Assembly (NCBI GenBank): GCA_947652375.1
Contig: CANTCS010000001.1
Location: 196,976-259,973 of the forward strand
Reading direction: 5' to 3'
Source of the DNA: an uncultured Mollicutes bacterium
Lineage (GTDB): Bacteria; Bacillota_I; Bacilli_A; RF39; UBA660
Length of the DNA stretch: 62,998 bases
The first letter of the stretch is position 1. Each line of letters opens with the position of its first letter. Under the pieces are notes generated by a model. It searched no databases, had not been told where the DNA came from, and worked only from the letters and a program-made list of their open reading frames with translations. Below, in pieces: positions 17,035 through 29,900 of this stretch. Both the position numbers and the translations under genes were made by a program.

Positions 17035-17634
17035 ATGGATAAAGATAATAACAAGAGTAATAAACGTTTCTTATTTATGGTTTTAAGTTTTTGTCTAATC
17101 TTAATTTTTTTGGTTTTAATTGGCTTTAAGAAATTTTTAAATAAAGGTGAAAAAGTTATCGAAAAAGAAAAGCATGGGGGAAATGTAACTTTAAATTATT
17201 CTAGTAGTTTCAAAGGTATTTCAATTATAAATGCTATTCCTACAACTGATTCAGTAGGAATGACTTCTACTGATGAGGAACAAATTTTTGATTTTTCCAT
17301 AAAGGTAGATTTGGATAAAGCTAATAGTGTTGAATATGAAATTTATGTTTCTAAGAAAAAAAATGATTCGTCTATAGTAGATGATGATATTCGTATATAT
17401 TTAGAGAAAGAAAAAAGTGGAACATATACAAAGTTAATTGATCCTACTAATTTTAAAAGTATGAAAAAAAATCCAAAACTTGAAGTTAAAGAGGAAAGTA
17501 TGCTTTTAACAAAGGTTGAAAAAGAAAAGTCAGGAACAGATAATTATAGATTAAAAATGTGGTTGGCTGATACTAGTCTTATACAAAATGGAAGCTATAG
17601 CATTGAAGTTAATGTTGTTGGAAAAGCTAAATAG
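17035..17634 (+). CDS. Membrane-anchored or secreted protein, second of a paralogous pair
   Basis: This 199-residue protein has an N-terminal hydrophobic helix (about residues 13-30) and a ~165-residue extracytoplasmic domain. Matching elements with the preceding protein are VEYEIYVSKK, IRIYLEKEK and YRLKMWLADTS in the same order and spacing, so the two are paralogues from an old duplication. The AGGAGG overlaps the stop of the upstream gene. It is probably a substrate of the signal peptidase encoded next. Confidence 0.75.
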   Translation: MDKDNNKSNKRFLFMVLSFCLILIFLVLIGFKKFLNKGEKVIEKEKHGGNVTLNYSSSFKGISIINAIPTTDSVGMTSTDEEQIFDFSIKVDLDKANSVEYEIYVSKKKNDSSIVDDDIRIYLEKEKSGTYTKLIDPTNFKSMKKNPKLEVKEESMLLTKVEKEKSGTDNYRLKMWLADTSLIQNGSYSIEVNVVGKAK

Positions 17635-17717
17635 AGATGTGTAAAGTTTCTATTTTTTTCTATTTCTTATAGTTTTTTTAATTTTTGAGTATTATAATAA
17701 TAAAAGGAAGTGATAGA

Positions 17718-18344
17718 ATGGATTTAGATATTAATGATAATGATATCATTATAGAAGAGACATCTTTAAATAAAGATACAAAATATATAATGCGTTTTAT
17801 TACTCGTTCTTTTTTAATTTCTGTTATTTGTTTTTTAATTGTTTTATCTATTGTATTTTTAGTATATTGTGTAGATTTATTTGTAAATAAAAAAAATGGT
17901 CTTAACAAAAGTCCTTTATTTAATGCATATGTTATAGTCTCTCCTAGTATGGTTCCAACTATTGAGATTAATGATGCTGTTATTGTTAAAAGAGAAGATG
18001 AAGAATATAGTATAGGAGATATTATTACTTTTCTTTCTGCTGATATAAAGTATAAGGGACTTAATATTACCCATAGAATTGTGGAAAAAGGACAGAGTTC
18101 AGGCAATAATGTAGTTTATACGACAAAAGGTGATAATAATCCTGTAAGTGATTCATCAACTGTAAGTAATGATGCTATTTTTGGAAAAGTTGTTTTAAAA
18201 ATACCTAAAGTTGGGTATGTTCATAATTTTTTAGCAAAACCCTCTAATTTCTTCTTATGTGTTTTAATTCCAACTTTAGTAGTTATAATATATGATATAT
18301 TGAGAATATCACAAACTATGAAGAAAAATAAGGAAGTAATTTAA
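17718..18344 (+). CDS. SipW/ER-type signal peptidase I (S26B)
   Basis: A 208-residue membrane protease with one N-terminal (about 34-56) and one C-terminal membrane helix. Box B is VSPSMVPT, with the catalytic Ser; ITHRIVE supplies a His where most bacterial signal peptidases have Lys. That Ser-His arrangement defines the SipW/archaeal/ER type, and GDNNPVSD is the conserved box E. SipW in Bacillus processes the biofilm proteins TasA and TapA. The start is ATG 17718 with AAAGGAAG upstream. Its genetic partners are the two paralogues directly before it. Confidence 0.87.
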   Translation: MDLDINDNDIIIEETSLNKDTKYIMRFITRSFLISVICFLIVLSIVFLVYCVDLFVNKKNGLNKSPLFNAYVIVSPSMVPTIEINDAVIVKREDEEYSIGDIITFLSADIKYKGLNITHRIVEKGQSSGNNVVYTTKGDNNPVSDSSTVSNDAIFGKVVLKIPKVGYVHNFLAKPSNFFLCVLIPTLVVIIYDILRISQTMKKNKEVI

Positions 18345-18409
18345 AAGATTAAAATTTTTCTTTTTTTAATTATTTGCTTTATAATAAAGAAATTGGTGAA
18401 ATTAAATAT

Positions 18410-19219
18410 ATGGAAAAATATGATGTGAATTTTAAAAAAAAGTATGGTCAAAATTTTTTGAAAGATAAAAATATAGTAAAGAGAATTGTTGAGGTTAGTC
18501 AAGTTAGTAATGATGCTTTAGTTATAGAAGTTGGTCCTGGTGGAGCAATTATGACTAAAGAACTTGCTAATGTTGCAAAAAATGTTTTAGCTTATGAGAT
18601 TGACAAAGAATTATCTCAAGAATTAGAAAAAAGATTAGTAGGATTAAATAATGTTGATATTTTATTTGAAGATTTTTTAGAAGCTGATCTTTGTTCTGAT
18701 GTAGAAAAATATAAGTATAATAAATTGTTTTTCGTAAGTAATGTACCTTATTATATTACAACTCCAATTATTTTAAAATTGATAACAAGTAAATTAAAGT
18801 TTGAGAAAATTACAATGATGGTTCAAAAAGAGGTTGGAGAGAGATTTTCAACTATACCTGGAAATAAGTCATATGGTTCTATTACTGTTTTATTAAATTA
18901 TTTTTTTAATATAAAAAAAGAATTCTTTGTCTCAAGAAAACAATTTATTCCTGAACCTAATGTTGATAGTTTAATTATTTCTTTTATAGAAAAAAAAGAT
19001 AAACTTATGTTAAAAGATTTTTCTTTTTTTGAAAAAATAGTTAAGGATAGTTTTCAATTTAAGAGGAAAAATATTAAAAATAATTTAAAAAACTATAATT
19101 TAAATATAGTGTTAGAAGTATTAAATAAATATGGTTATGATTTAAGTGTTAGAGCAGAAAATTTAGATGTTTGTGTATTTGTTGAAATGGCAAATGCTTT
19201 GTATATGAATATAGATTAA
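18410..19219 (+). CDS. rsmA: 16S rRNA dimethyladenosine transferase RsmA (KsgA)
   Basis: RsmA dimethylates A1518 and A1519 in helix 45 of 16S rRNA. Evidence: KKYGQNFLKDKNIVKRIV at the N terminus, the SAM motif VIEVGPGGAIMT, and catalytic NVPYYITTPI. At 269 residues it is normal length. ATG 18410 is chosen because GGTGA lies about 11 bp upstream and the protein starts just before the conserved YGQNFL. A TATAAT at 18380-18385 suggests its own promoter. Confidence 0.94.
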   Translation: MEKYDVNFKKKYGQNFLKDKNIVKRIVEVSQVSNDALVIEVGPGGAIMTKELANVAKNVLAYEIDKELSQELEKRLVGLNNVDILFEDFLEADLCSDVEKYKYNKLFFVSNVPYYITTPIILKLITSKLKFEKITMMVQKEVGERFSTIPGNKSYGSITVLLNYFFNIKKEFFVSRKQFIPEPNVDSLIISFIEKKDKLMLKDFSFFEKIVKDSFQFKRKNIKNNLKNYNLNIVLEVLNKYGYDLSVRAENLDVCVFVEMANALYMNID

Positions 19220-19220
19220 G

Positions 19221-19247
19221 AAAATACTCGAAAAAAGTATTTTTTTA
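19221..19247 (+). terminator. Terminator after rsmA
   Basis: AAAATACT pairs with AGTATTTT around a CGAAAAA loop, followed by a T run, two bases after the rsmA stop codon. Confidence 0.8.
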
Positions 19248-19248
19248 A

Positions 19249-19276
19249 TTGATTTTTAATTTATTTTTAGTATACT
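19249..19276 (+). promoter_or_regulatory. Putative promoter upstream of the 466-residue gene
   Basis: TTGATT (19249-19254), 16-bp spacer and TATACT (19271-19276). It would give a leader of about 130 nt with no structure I can assign. Confidence 0.45.
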
Positions 19277-19411
19277 TATTATAATAGAAGATTTAAATTA
19301 TTGTATTAAAAGAAAATATTTTATAAAAAATAAAAGTTTGAAAGATGAAAATTATTTTTAAAAAATGCATTTGAATAAAATATAGTAAGAAAAGAGGTAT
19401 TTTAATATTTT

Positions 19412-20812
19412 ATGGAAAACGAATGTAATTTAGTGACTATAGTTAAAGATGGGTTTTTAGATACAACTTTAGAAGAGCCTCAAAGAGGTTTAAAATATAA
19501 TATTAGTGTTTTAGTTGAAAAAGCAAAAAAAGAGAAAAAAATAGATAATTTTATGATTATAAGAGAAGATGATTTTTTTCCAGTTGATTGGGAATGGAGA
19601 GTTGCTTCTAAAAATACTGGTGTAGAAAAAGAATCGTTTGTATTGTCTAGAGAGTTAAGAACAGAAGTTGCATTATCTAATGCAAATATTAAAACGGAAT
19701 TTAATGGTTTTTCTATTCCTGTATCTAATAAAGTTACAAACGAATTAAGTAAAAAAATAGATGTAGATTTAGGAACTATAAATATGCCAATGAGATTTCG
19801 TTCTACTAAGCATTTTACTATTAATACTCCATTATCTGCAACAGGGAAATATAACTTTGTTGATGTTAATAGAGATTTTACTATTATTGATGGAATTGAT
19901 AACTTTTTAAAGTCTGGATATGCTTATTCAGTAGCATATCATGATGCTTATCTAGATGTCTCACATGAAGGTTTACCAATTTCTAATGATGCAATTATTT
20001 TAATTAATGAAGAAAAATATAATGACTTGAAACAAAATCCTCTTTTTATTAAACAATTAAATGAACGTAAAGTTGTTATTTTTAGAGGAGAGCAACATTT
20101 AGCAATTAATATGATTTTAAGTCAAATGGGAGTTTTACCATCTAAAGTTGGTTTTCAATATTTTGAATATGATAAAGAAATTGAAGATATAATGAAAGAT
20201 AGTTTAAAAAACTTAGCAGAAAAACATAATTTATATTTTGATAAAAGTCATGCTGCTTTAAATAACAATCCTTATGGTGGCAAAGGGCATTTTTCTAGCT
20301 ACATTGATGATAGAAATAATGATTTTAATGAAAGTATTAATGATTTTTTGGAATTTTTAAGAAAGAAATTTCCTAAATATAAGGATTTAATAGATTTTAA
20401 AGCTTTAAATGAAAGTTATTATTCTACTAAATTAATTAGAAAAGTGGGAATATATAATTTACTAAATGCAATTGATGAATATAATATAAAAGCTTTAGAT
20501 GATTTCAAGAAGAGATTTGTCAATTATAAAAATGATAGAAAAAATATTAATTTAGAATTAAGTGACATTTTTAAAGAAACGATTAAAATTATTAATAATT
20601 ATTATAGGAAAGAAGAATATAATAATTTTAATTACGAAGATAGGGAAACTTTAGAGAATTTAATAAGACTTTTTTTTCATAGTGATACAGTAATGGAACA
20701 ATTAAATGCAAGCAGGAGACTGTTGGAACTTTTGCAAAAAAATAAGTCACTTAATCAGATGTTTATAAATAATGAGTTTGTATCTGAAAGAAAAGATTGT
20801 AAATTTAAATAA
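19412..20812 (+). CDS. Conserved-looking protein of unknown function
   Basis: I do not recognise this 466-residue protein. It has no signal peptide or membrane helix, so it is probably cytoplasmic. The first ~290 residues look like a folded domain with motifs such as DWEWRVAS, MPMRFRSTKHFTINTP, SVAYHDAYLDVSHEG and KVVIFRGEQHLAINMILSQMG; several conserved-type His residues occur in the middle (YHDAYLDVSHE, GEQHLA, KGHFSS). The last ~150 residues are charged and helical. It is flanked by terminators and promoters of its own. The ribosome binding site is AAGAGGTA before ATG. Confidence 0.75.
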   Translation: MENECNLVTIVKDGFLDTTLEEPQRGLKYNISVLVEKAKKEKKIDNFMIIREDDFFPVDWEWRVASKNTGVEKESFVLSRELRTEVALSNANIKTEFNGFSIPVSNKVTNELSKKIDVDLGTINMPMRFRSTKHFTINTPLSATGKYNFVDVNRDFTIIDGIDNFLKSGYAYSVAYHDAYLDVSHEGLPISNDAIILINEEKYNDLKQNPLFIKQLNERKVVIFRGEQHLAINMILSQMGVLPSKVGFQYFEYDKEIEDIMKDSLKNLAEKHNLYFDKSHAALNNNPYGGKGHFSSYIDDRNNDFNESINDFLEFLRKKFPKYKDLIDFKALNESYYSTKLIRKVGIYNLLNAIDEYNIKALDDFKKRFVNYKNDRKNINLELSDIFKETIKIINNYYRKEEYNNFNYEDRETLENLIRLFFHSDTVMEQLNASRRLLELLQKNKSLNQMFINNEFVSERKDCKFK

Positions 20813-20866
20813 TAATTTTTAAAATTTTTAAATATATTTTATTAACTAATAATTTGTAAAAAACAC

Positions 20867-20894
20867 TTGAAATAAAACGATTTTGTGATATAAT
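20867..20894 (+). promoter_or_regulatory. Strong promoter of the giant surface protease gene
   Basis: TTGAAA (20867-20872), 16-bp spacer and an extended -10 TGATATAAT (20886-20894). A start near 20901 leaves about 25 nt before the ATG, with GGGGGT as the ribosome binding site. Confidence 0.72.
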
Positions 20895-20925
20895 AAGTAC
20901 TCAAATTAGATTTAGGGGGTAAATT

Positions 20926-23900
20926 ATGAAAAAAAGTAAAATTTATAGAAAAATATTTTTATGTTTAGTATTAATTTTTATATTTAATTTTACTTTTATA
21001 AATATTAGTGCTAATAGTAAAGTTATTGATACATTATTTTATAGTGATCAAAAACAATTAGTTAATGGTCAAGATTATTTAGTAACTTTAAAATTTGCAA
21101 ATTTTAAAAGTGTTAGTAAAGGATTATATGCTTATAAAGCAAAAATTGTATATGATAAAAATATTTTTGAGAACTTGAATAAAAATAATTTTAAATCTTT
21201 AAATAATTGGGAAAGTTTTCAATTTAATGAAAAAACAGGTGAATTTGTTGCGATAAAAAAAACAGGCTCTAAAAATGATGAAAATGTTTTACAAATAAAT
21301 TTAAAGGTTAAAGATAAAATTAATGCTTCTAATACAAAAATAGAAATCAAAGATATAGTTGTATCAGAAGGTAAAAAAGATATTTTTGTAGATAATGATG
21401 AAATAGATATAAATGTTGTTAATAATGTAAATGATATTGCTTCTAATAAACCTTCTAATTCTGTAAATGTTGTTGTAGATAGTAATATTTTTAGTAGACC
21501 GAATGAGATAGATAATTCAAATATTCAAACTGAGGAAGTTGATGATAATACAGATTCTTCTTATGAAATTCTAGATGAAAGTAATTATTATAATAATGGA
21601 GAATCAGAAGACTTAATAAAGAAAAAATCATCAAAAAGAAATAGAAATTACTTTCTAATTTTTCTTGTTTTATTTATTGATATTTTAGTTGTAGTATATT
21701 TCATTTTTAAAAATTTTAAAGATAAAGATGATGATGATGATAAAAAGAAAAATACTATTAAAGCATTTTTGTTTGTTTTAATTAGTTTCTTCTCATTACA
21801 TTTAGTAAACACTGTTGAAGCTGCTTTTTATGATTTTTCTAGTAAAGGAGAATTAAACGGAGATAGCAAAATTGATTATGATGATCTTTATTTATTAGAA
21901 AATCATTTAGTTAATAAAAAACTATTAGAAACAAGATATTTAGAAAATGCCGATTTAAATAGTGATAGTCATATAACTGTAACTGATTTAGCTTTATTAG
22001 TTCAAAAACTTGAAAATAAATTAGACTATGAAGTTACATTTAGTAATGTTAAGCAGGATCAAGATTTTATTAGTAAAAATAGTGAATTCTATTTGAAATT
22101 TAAAGCTATAGTTAGTTATGATGCTGTTATAGAGAAAGTAAAAATTAATGATGAATATTATGATGTTGTTTTAGATAATAGAGATGAAAATTTATATAAA
22201 GTTAAACTTAAGGCATCTAATACTGCTGGAATAAAAGAATATAATTTTAGCGAAGTTATTCTAAATAATCAAAAAAATATAGATGTTAATTTTGTTTCAA
22301 AAATAGAAGTTTTAAAAGCAAAACCAACATTAGAAAATTATATTGTTAATGATGACCCTATTAATTCTAAAGCAATCATATCATTCAATTTAGTAGATAA
22401 TGATAAAGCTATGACTTCCGGAGAAGTTGAAGTTTTAGATGAGAATGGATCTTTAGTTAAAAAGTCTGATGTTAAAAAAGGAAATAATGAATTTACTGTT
22501 ACAATTGTAAATAATAAAATTTATAATGTTAATTTTGATATTAATTATAATTTAACTTCTAAAGAAGATTTAACTGATACTAATTATGTAAATAAATTAG
22601 AGTTTTCTAAAGAATTACAAATCATTGAAGATTACAAATTTAATATTGGAAATTATCAAATATATAATGAAAATGTGGAAACTAATAATTTTGCGAAAAA
22701 TGAAGAAATAAAAATTACTTTCGATAGTTCTAATGTTAGTAAATATATTCCTGATTTTGTTAAAATTAATGGTAAAAATTATAAATTAACTTTAGAAAAT
22801 AATAAATATACTGTTATTGTTCCTGGATTTGATTCAATAGGAAATAATAATTTGAAAATAGAAAGTGTAATCTTAGATAATGGAAAACAGTTTGAGATAA
22901 ATAAAAATTTTGTTATTAGTGTTCTAAAAAAAGCTCCAAAAATTTCAGATTTTATGTTTGAAGAAAATGAAAATGGAGATATAGATATTAATTTTAATAC
23001 TGAAAATGAAGATGATGCTTTAATTAGTATGATTATTAATATTACAGATGAAAAAGATATTTTATTAAAACAAGTTAAATTAACTAATGATGAATTAAAA
23101 GGTTCTAAAAAAATTAGTAAAAAAATTAATAATTTAACTAATAAATCTAAATATAAAATAAGTATAGTTGCTAATTATTTATTAACTAATGATGAGAAAG
23201 ATATACAAAAAAATGTTATTCTATATCAAAATGAATTTTTAGCACAATTTAGAGCTAATATTTTAGAAGTTACTAGCGATAAGAATTATTATGAAAAAGG
23301 CGATAAAGCGGTTTTAACTTATAAAATTGAAACAAATTGTTCTCATGAAATTGCTAAATTACGTATTAATAATAAAGAATATATAGCTACAAAAGTAGGA
23401 GAGGGTATATATCAAGTTGATTATACTGTTTCAACTAATAGAGGTATTTATGATATTTCTACTTCTAAAGTTGTTTGTAGTAGTGGAAATGTTGCCAATG
23501 TATCTAATAATATGAAGTTAGAGGTTTTAAAAGATGTTTTAACTCTTGAAGATTTTAAAGAAGAGTTTAATACTTCTAAATCAAAAGTTAATATTAGTTT
23601 TAATATAAGAGATATTGATAATAGTTTTGTTGCTGGAAAAATTCTTCTTACAAAAAAGAATGGTGAAGTTAAATATTCAAAAGACATAAATATAGGTAAA
23701 AATACTTTTACGCTAGATTTAGAGTCATTTACAACTTATGATTTAAAGATTAATGTTACTTATGATAGAGATTCTAAGAATGATAGCTTTAATAAAATTA
23801 ATAAGGATTTAATTCTTAAAGAAATAGAGGGTAGTAAAGATTATAAATTAGTAGTATCTAATTTAAAAACTACTAAAAATAATAAAGAAACTAAATATTT

Positions 23901-26900
23901 TGCTAAGAATGAAAAAATTAATTTAGTTTTTGAAAGTGAAAATTCTCGTAATTTAGATATAGAAAAAGTAACAATTGATGGAAAAAAATATGCTGTTACA
24001 AAAAATAATAATAATTATCAAGTTTTAGTTGATGGATTTAGTGATGCTTTAGAAAAAACATTAATACTTGAAAAAGTAAAATTAAGTAATTCAGTTGAAC
24101 TAAGCGTTAAAGAAAATAATAATATTAAAATAGAAATTTTAAAAGATATCCCAACAGTAAGTGATTTTAAGTATACAATTGATGCAAATAATTCTAAAGT
24201 AAAAGTTGAATTTAATCTTAATGATACTGATAGTAGTTTAATTAATGCTCAAGTTATACTTGTTGATAATAAGGGAGATGTAGTTTCTCGTAAAGATATT
24301 GTTAAAGGTAAAACTGCATTAGAATTTAATATTAAAAGAGCAGTACTTTATACTTTAAAAGTAAATGCATCTTATGATAGAGATAGTAAAGTAGATAGTA
24401 CTAATAACTATCAAAATAAAACAATATTTACTAAAGAAATTATTGATACTACTGATTATAGTGTAACAATTACGGATATAAAAGCTTTAAAAAATGATGT
24501 AGAAAGTAATTATTTTGCTAAGAATGAAAATATTAATCTTACTTTCTCATGTGAAAATGCTAGTCATTTAGATACTACAGAAGTTACAATTAATGGAAAA
24601 AAATATGCTGTTACAAAAAATAATAATTTATATCATGTATTAGTAGATGGATTTAATGATGCTGGTAGTAAGGCTTTAACTATAGAAAAAGTTAAATTAT
24701 CTAATAATATTGAAATGGATGTTATGAATAATAACACTATAGAAATAGAAATCTTAAAAAATAAACCTTCGATTAATAATTATTCAGTAGTTGAAAATAT
24801 TAATGATTGTTCATTAGATATATTATTTGATTTAGTTGATTCTGATAATTCAGCAGTTAACAGTACACTTAAAATTAGTGATGATAGTGGTAAAGTTATA
24901 AAAACTGTGACTATTAAAAAAGGTGCTAATACTGTTAAATTAAACGTTGAAGAAAGTAAGGATTATAAGGCTAATTTTGTCATTGATTATAATTTATCTT
25001 TAGATGAAGATGCAACAGATAAAAATATAGTTGGTAAAGTCAAATTAGATAAAACATTAAGATTAGATATTAATTATAATTTTGTTGCTAATAATTTTAA
25101 AACTTATAATGATAAGAATGAAGAAACTGTAAATTTTGCTAAAGATCAAGATGTTAAAATTATTTTTGAAAGTTCTAATGCGACAACTAATATTCCAGAA
25201 AAAATTCAAATAAATAATCAAGAATATGATGTTAGTTTAGAAAATGGAAAATATATTGCTACTGTTTCAGGATTTAATAGTTTTGGTTCTAAAAAATTAA
25301 ATATTCAAAAAATAATTCTATCTAATCAAAAAGAATTTGAAGTTAAGCAAAGTATAGATATTAATATTATTAAAAATACACCTAGTATTTCAAATTTAGA
25401 TATTGAAGATAATACTCAAAAGAATTATGTTGAAGTAAATTTTGATATTAAAGATGATGATAGTGCTTTAATTTCTATGAGTATAGATTTATATAATGAT
25501 AAAGATGAAATTATTGAACAAATCTCTTTAACATCTGATGAATTAGCTATGGAAAGTATTTCTAAGAGATTTAATAGTGTTTTCACTTCAAAATATAAGG
25601 TTAATATCGTTTCTTCATATTTATTGACTGATAAAGAAAGTGATACAAAAGAAAATATTATTTTAGGAACAAAAGAAATTGAATCTGTAGCACAAGCTGA
25701 AGTTGTTAGTGTTGTAAGTGATCAAAAATATTATGAAAAAGGTTCTGATGTAATTCTTACTTATGTATTTAATACTAATAAAATTGATGATATTTCTAGT
25801 ATTATGATAGATAATAAAGATTATGATGCTATAAAACAAAGCGATGGAAGTTATCAAGTTACTTTAAAAGCTAGTTCAACTAGTGGAATTAAATCATTAA
25901 ATGCTTCACGAGTTACCTTTAGTAATCATTTAATAGCTGGAGTTAATAAAACTATAAAAATAGAAGTTTTAAAAGCAGAACCTACTGTCAGTAATTTTAA
26001 ACAAGTTGATAATACAGATGATTCGAAAGTCACTTTAAGATTTGATATTAATGATTCTGATAATAGTTTTGTTAATGGAAAAGCTGATTTAATAAGTAGA
26101 AAAGATGGAAGTGTAATAAGTAAAACTATCAAAGTAGGAGCAAATAGTTTAGAGTTCGATGTTGTAGAGTTAGAAATGTATGAGCTAAATATTAAAGCAA
26201 CTTTTGATAGAGATACAAATACTCTTACAACTGATGATAATTTAATTACAGATAAAATATTACATACTCATGAAGTTCAATTAGTAGTTGATTATGACTT
26301 AACAATTAGTGATATAGTAACTTATAAAAATAATACTTCTTCAAAATATTTCTTAAAAAATGAAGATATTGCATTATTATTTAAAAGTACAAATGTAACT
26401 AATTTTGATATTAATGAAGTAGTTGTTAATGGTAAAAAGTATAGTGTTACTAAGAATAATGATTATTATCAAGTTAATATATCTGGATATGAAACATCTG
26501 GTGTTAAAAAACTAACTATTGAAAAGGTTAAGCTTTCTAATACAAAAGAATTTAATATAACTGAAGATAATGAAATTCAATTAGAGGTTTTAAAAACTGA
26601 ACCTTCTATTAAAGAATTTAGTTACGAAGAAGATGTTTATGGTGATGTAACTATTAAATTTAATTTAGTTGATGAAGAAAATACAGTAACTAAGGGAAAA
26701 GTACAAATAATTGATGATGCAGGTTCTATTATAGAAGAAGTTTTAAATGAAGATAATAATTCAGTTAAATTTACTCCTAAAGAAAATGCTGATTATATTG
26801 TTAAAATATTAGCAGATTATGACTTAGATACTAATAAATTAGATAATACTTCTAACAGTTATAAAGATGCCATTTTATTAGAAAATGAAATATCACTTGG

Positions 26901-29900
26901 TAGTCGTAAGTTCCAGATTAAAGATATTGTATCATCGACTGTTTATACTCAAACAGACGAGGGAATAAGAGAAGCCGAAAATATTAAAATTTCTGATTTA
27001 GAAAATTTAAATAATTATATTGTTAAAGTTAAACCTAGAGATATGTCTGCTTTTTATACAACAATTGAAAGTTATAGAGTAGATGATAATAATAAATTAA
27101 AATTATCATTAAAATATGATGATGTTGTTCAGTATAATGGTACAAAGAAACAGAATAATTTAGAAATAGAATATGGTACTGTTAAAAATGGTTCTGTTGA
27201 AGGAGGTAGCCTAGAGCTTCTTATAAAAAAGATTGAAGCTAATCCTAGTGGAACTTTTGAATTAACTAAAGATTATGATGCTTCATTTGTTTCTGGAGCT
27301 GCTCTTACTGCTATAAGTGAGAAGTTTAGTGGTACATTAAATGGTAATGGACATAAAATTACTAATTTGAGAAAACCTTTCTTTAATGAAATAGAAGGGG
27401 CAACAATTAAAAATTTAATTTTTGAAAATGTTAGTTTATCAGGAGCTAGTAGTCATGGTACTATTGCTAATATTGCAACTGATACTACTGTTACTAATGT
27501 TCATATTAAAGGTCTTAATTATACAACAGGTGATAATCATTCAGCTGGATTTATTGGAGAAGCAACTGATACAAATGTTGAAAAGAGTAGTGTAACAAAT
27601 TTTGTTATTACAACAGCTGGTCATATTAGAGTTTCAGCAATTATTGGTAAACTTACTAATGGTTCTATCAAGAATTGTTATGTTCAAGGTGCTATTAATT
27701 CTACACAAACAAAAGATGCTAATGGTATCGGTGGAGTTTTAGGACATGGTTTTGGTGAAGAAACTGTTGAAAATTGTATAACAAAGATTGCTATTACTAA
27801 TAATCAAGGTCCAAGACTAAATGGAGGAGTAGTAGGTTTATTTAAGAATAATGTCTCTGTATTAAAAAATAATGTTAGTTTATCAACTGGATCAAATTTT
27901 TATACTGTATATGGTAATGCAGGTACAGTAACGGCAACTAATAATTATGAATTACAAGACTCTGGTTTAAATTCTAATGCATCAGCAGGTAAATTTAGTA
28001 TAATTGCTAAAGAAGATATTAATCGTAGTTTCTATAAAAATGATGCAAATTTTGATGAGACTATTTGGGATTTAACAGATACTTCTTATGATAGATTACC
28101 ATTATTAAAAAATGATGATCCTAATAAAGTTTTAAGCGAGACAGAAACTCAAAGTGTATATATTCCTGATTATAAGAGAATAAAAAATGTAGCTGGTTAT
28201 AATAAAAATAAAGAAATTTTATATCATAATATTTACAAATTAATGCCATTTTATGATGCTAAATACTTAGTAGAAGATGCTACAAAAATAGCTAGTGATA
28301 ATTTATTAGCTACAAAAGTAATTAAACATATATTACCTTATAGTAATGGTAGTTTAGTTAATTATTTCACAAATGAAAATCATAGTAGTATTACTGATAT
28401 TAAAGTTATATATGATGGTTTTGAAGTTGTTAATTATAAAGTTAATTTTAAAGAATTAAAAAATAATATTTCTATTTATGAAGTAGAAGAATTAGGGTTA
28501 CATTATTCTCCTAATAATTATGTTATTAAAAATGATGCATCTGTTGTTAGTGTAATTGAGGAGTATATCAAGGGAATAGATTATACTACTGTACTTGATC
28601 CTTTAACAACAGTTGCTGATGCTAGACATTATAAAGATAATTATAACGAAGTAATTAAAGGATTAGCTTTAAATATAACTCTACAATTATTACAAAATGA
28701 TGAAGAGAATATTCTAACTATTAATAATGAAATTCTTAATAATAAAATAAAAGAGAATTTAATTGATAGTGGAAGACTTAATAAGATTATTTATGCTTAT
28801 AACTATTTTAATAGATGGTATAGCTTTGAAATAGGTGGAGCTAAAATATCAGATATCTTATTATTTGAAAATAAAATGTTTAAAGATACTAATTCATTTG
28901 ATGCAATTATTAATGAAGTGCTTGTTGGAAATATGGGTGTTGCAGAAACACATACTTTCTTTAATACTAATATTAAAAAATATACAAATAGTACTAATAT
29001 AGCAACTTTCTTGGATAGTATTATTGCAGGAATTGGTGGCTATGATAACGTTGATGATTGGTTTACTGAATATTTTGGAGCAAGAAATATATTAGCCGAA
29101 TTTGGTGTAGATAAAAATCCAAATATATTATATCGAGGATGGTATCAACTTAAGAAAAATGGTAGAATGATACTTCCTGTTATAACATTACCTGAAAATT
29201 GTACTTATATGATTTCTGGACCTGCACATTTACAAATTGGACCTTCACAGTTGTATCATAAAGATGTAGGAACTGCTGCAGGAAAAGCCGCTGTTCAAAG
29301 AATTGTTAATAATCATTTGAATCTTGTAAAGAGGCATTTGAATACATTAGCTGGTTCATTTGACCCAGGAAAATGGAATAATTATTGTATTATGGTTTAT
29401 GACTGTACTAAAATCATTACAGGTTATAAAAATTCATATTTTCCAGGTACTAATATTGTAATAGGTACTTCACCTGTATATACTCAAGGAAAAGTCGGAC
29501 AAAATTATCCATTCTTCAAAAACTTTAGTGAGGTATTAGGTTTATGGCAACCAGGTGGAAGTGCTGCTGGTGTTGGAAATACTGCAGGATTCTTATGGTT
29601 CATAGCTAGACCAGGTCTTACTAATTTTGATACTTGGACTCATGAATTTGAACATGCTCTATTTGATAAAATTATGTTATTTCAAGCTGGAACTAGATTT
29701 AAATATGGTCTTGAGACACTAACTGAAGGTAATGTTGAACAAAATGGTGTTTGGAGTGAAAATAACCTTTCACAAGATGTTGGACCATATTACTTTAATA
29801 CAACTTTTGATTTAAATAAGGAAGGAAATGCAACTCAAAATTTAAGTCCTGATAGAATTGATACTAGAGAAAAACTAGAAAATTATTTCAAGGGACAACA

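Noticed and set aside
22027..26910. CRISPR array or short tandem DNA repeat
   Set aside because: The repeats are ~600 bp, in frame and diverged at protein level; no short direct repeat with unique spacers was found anywhere in the window.
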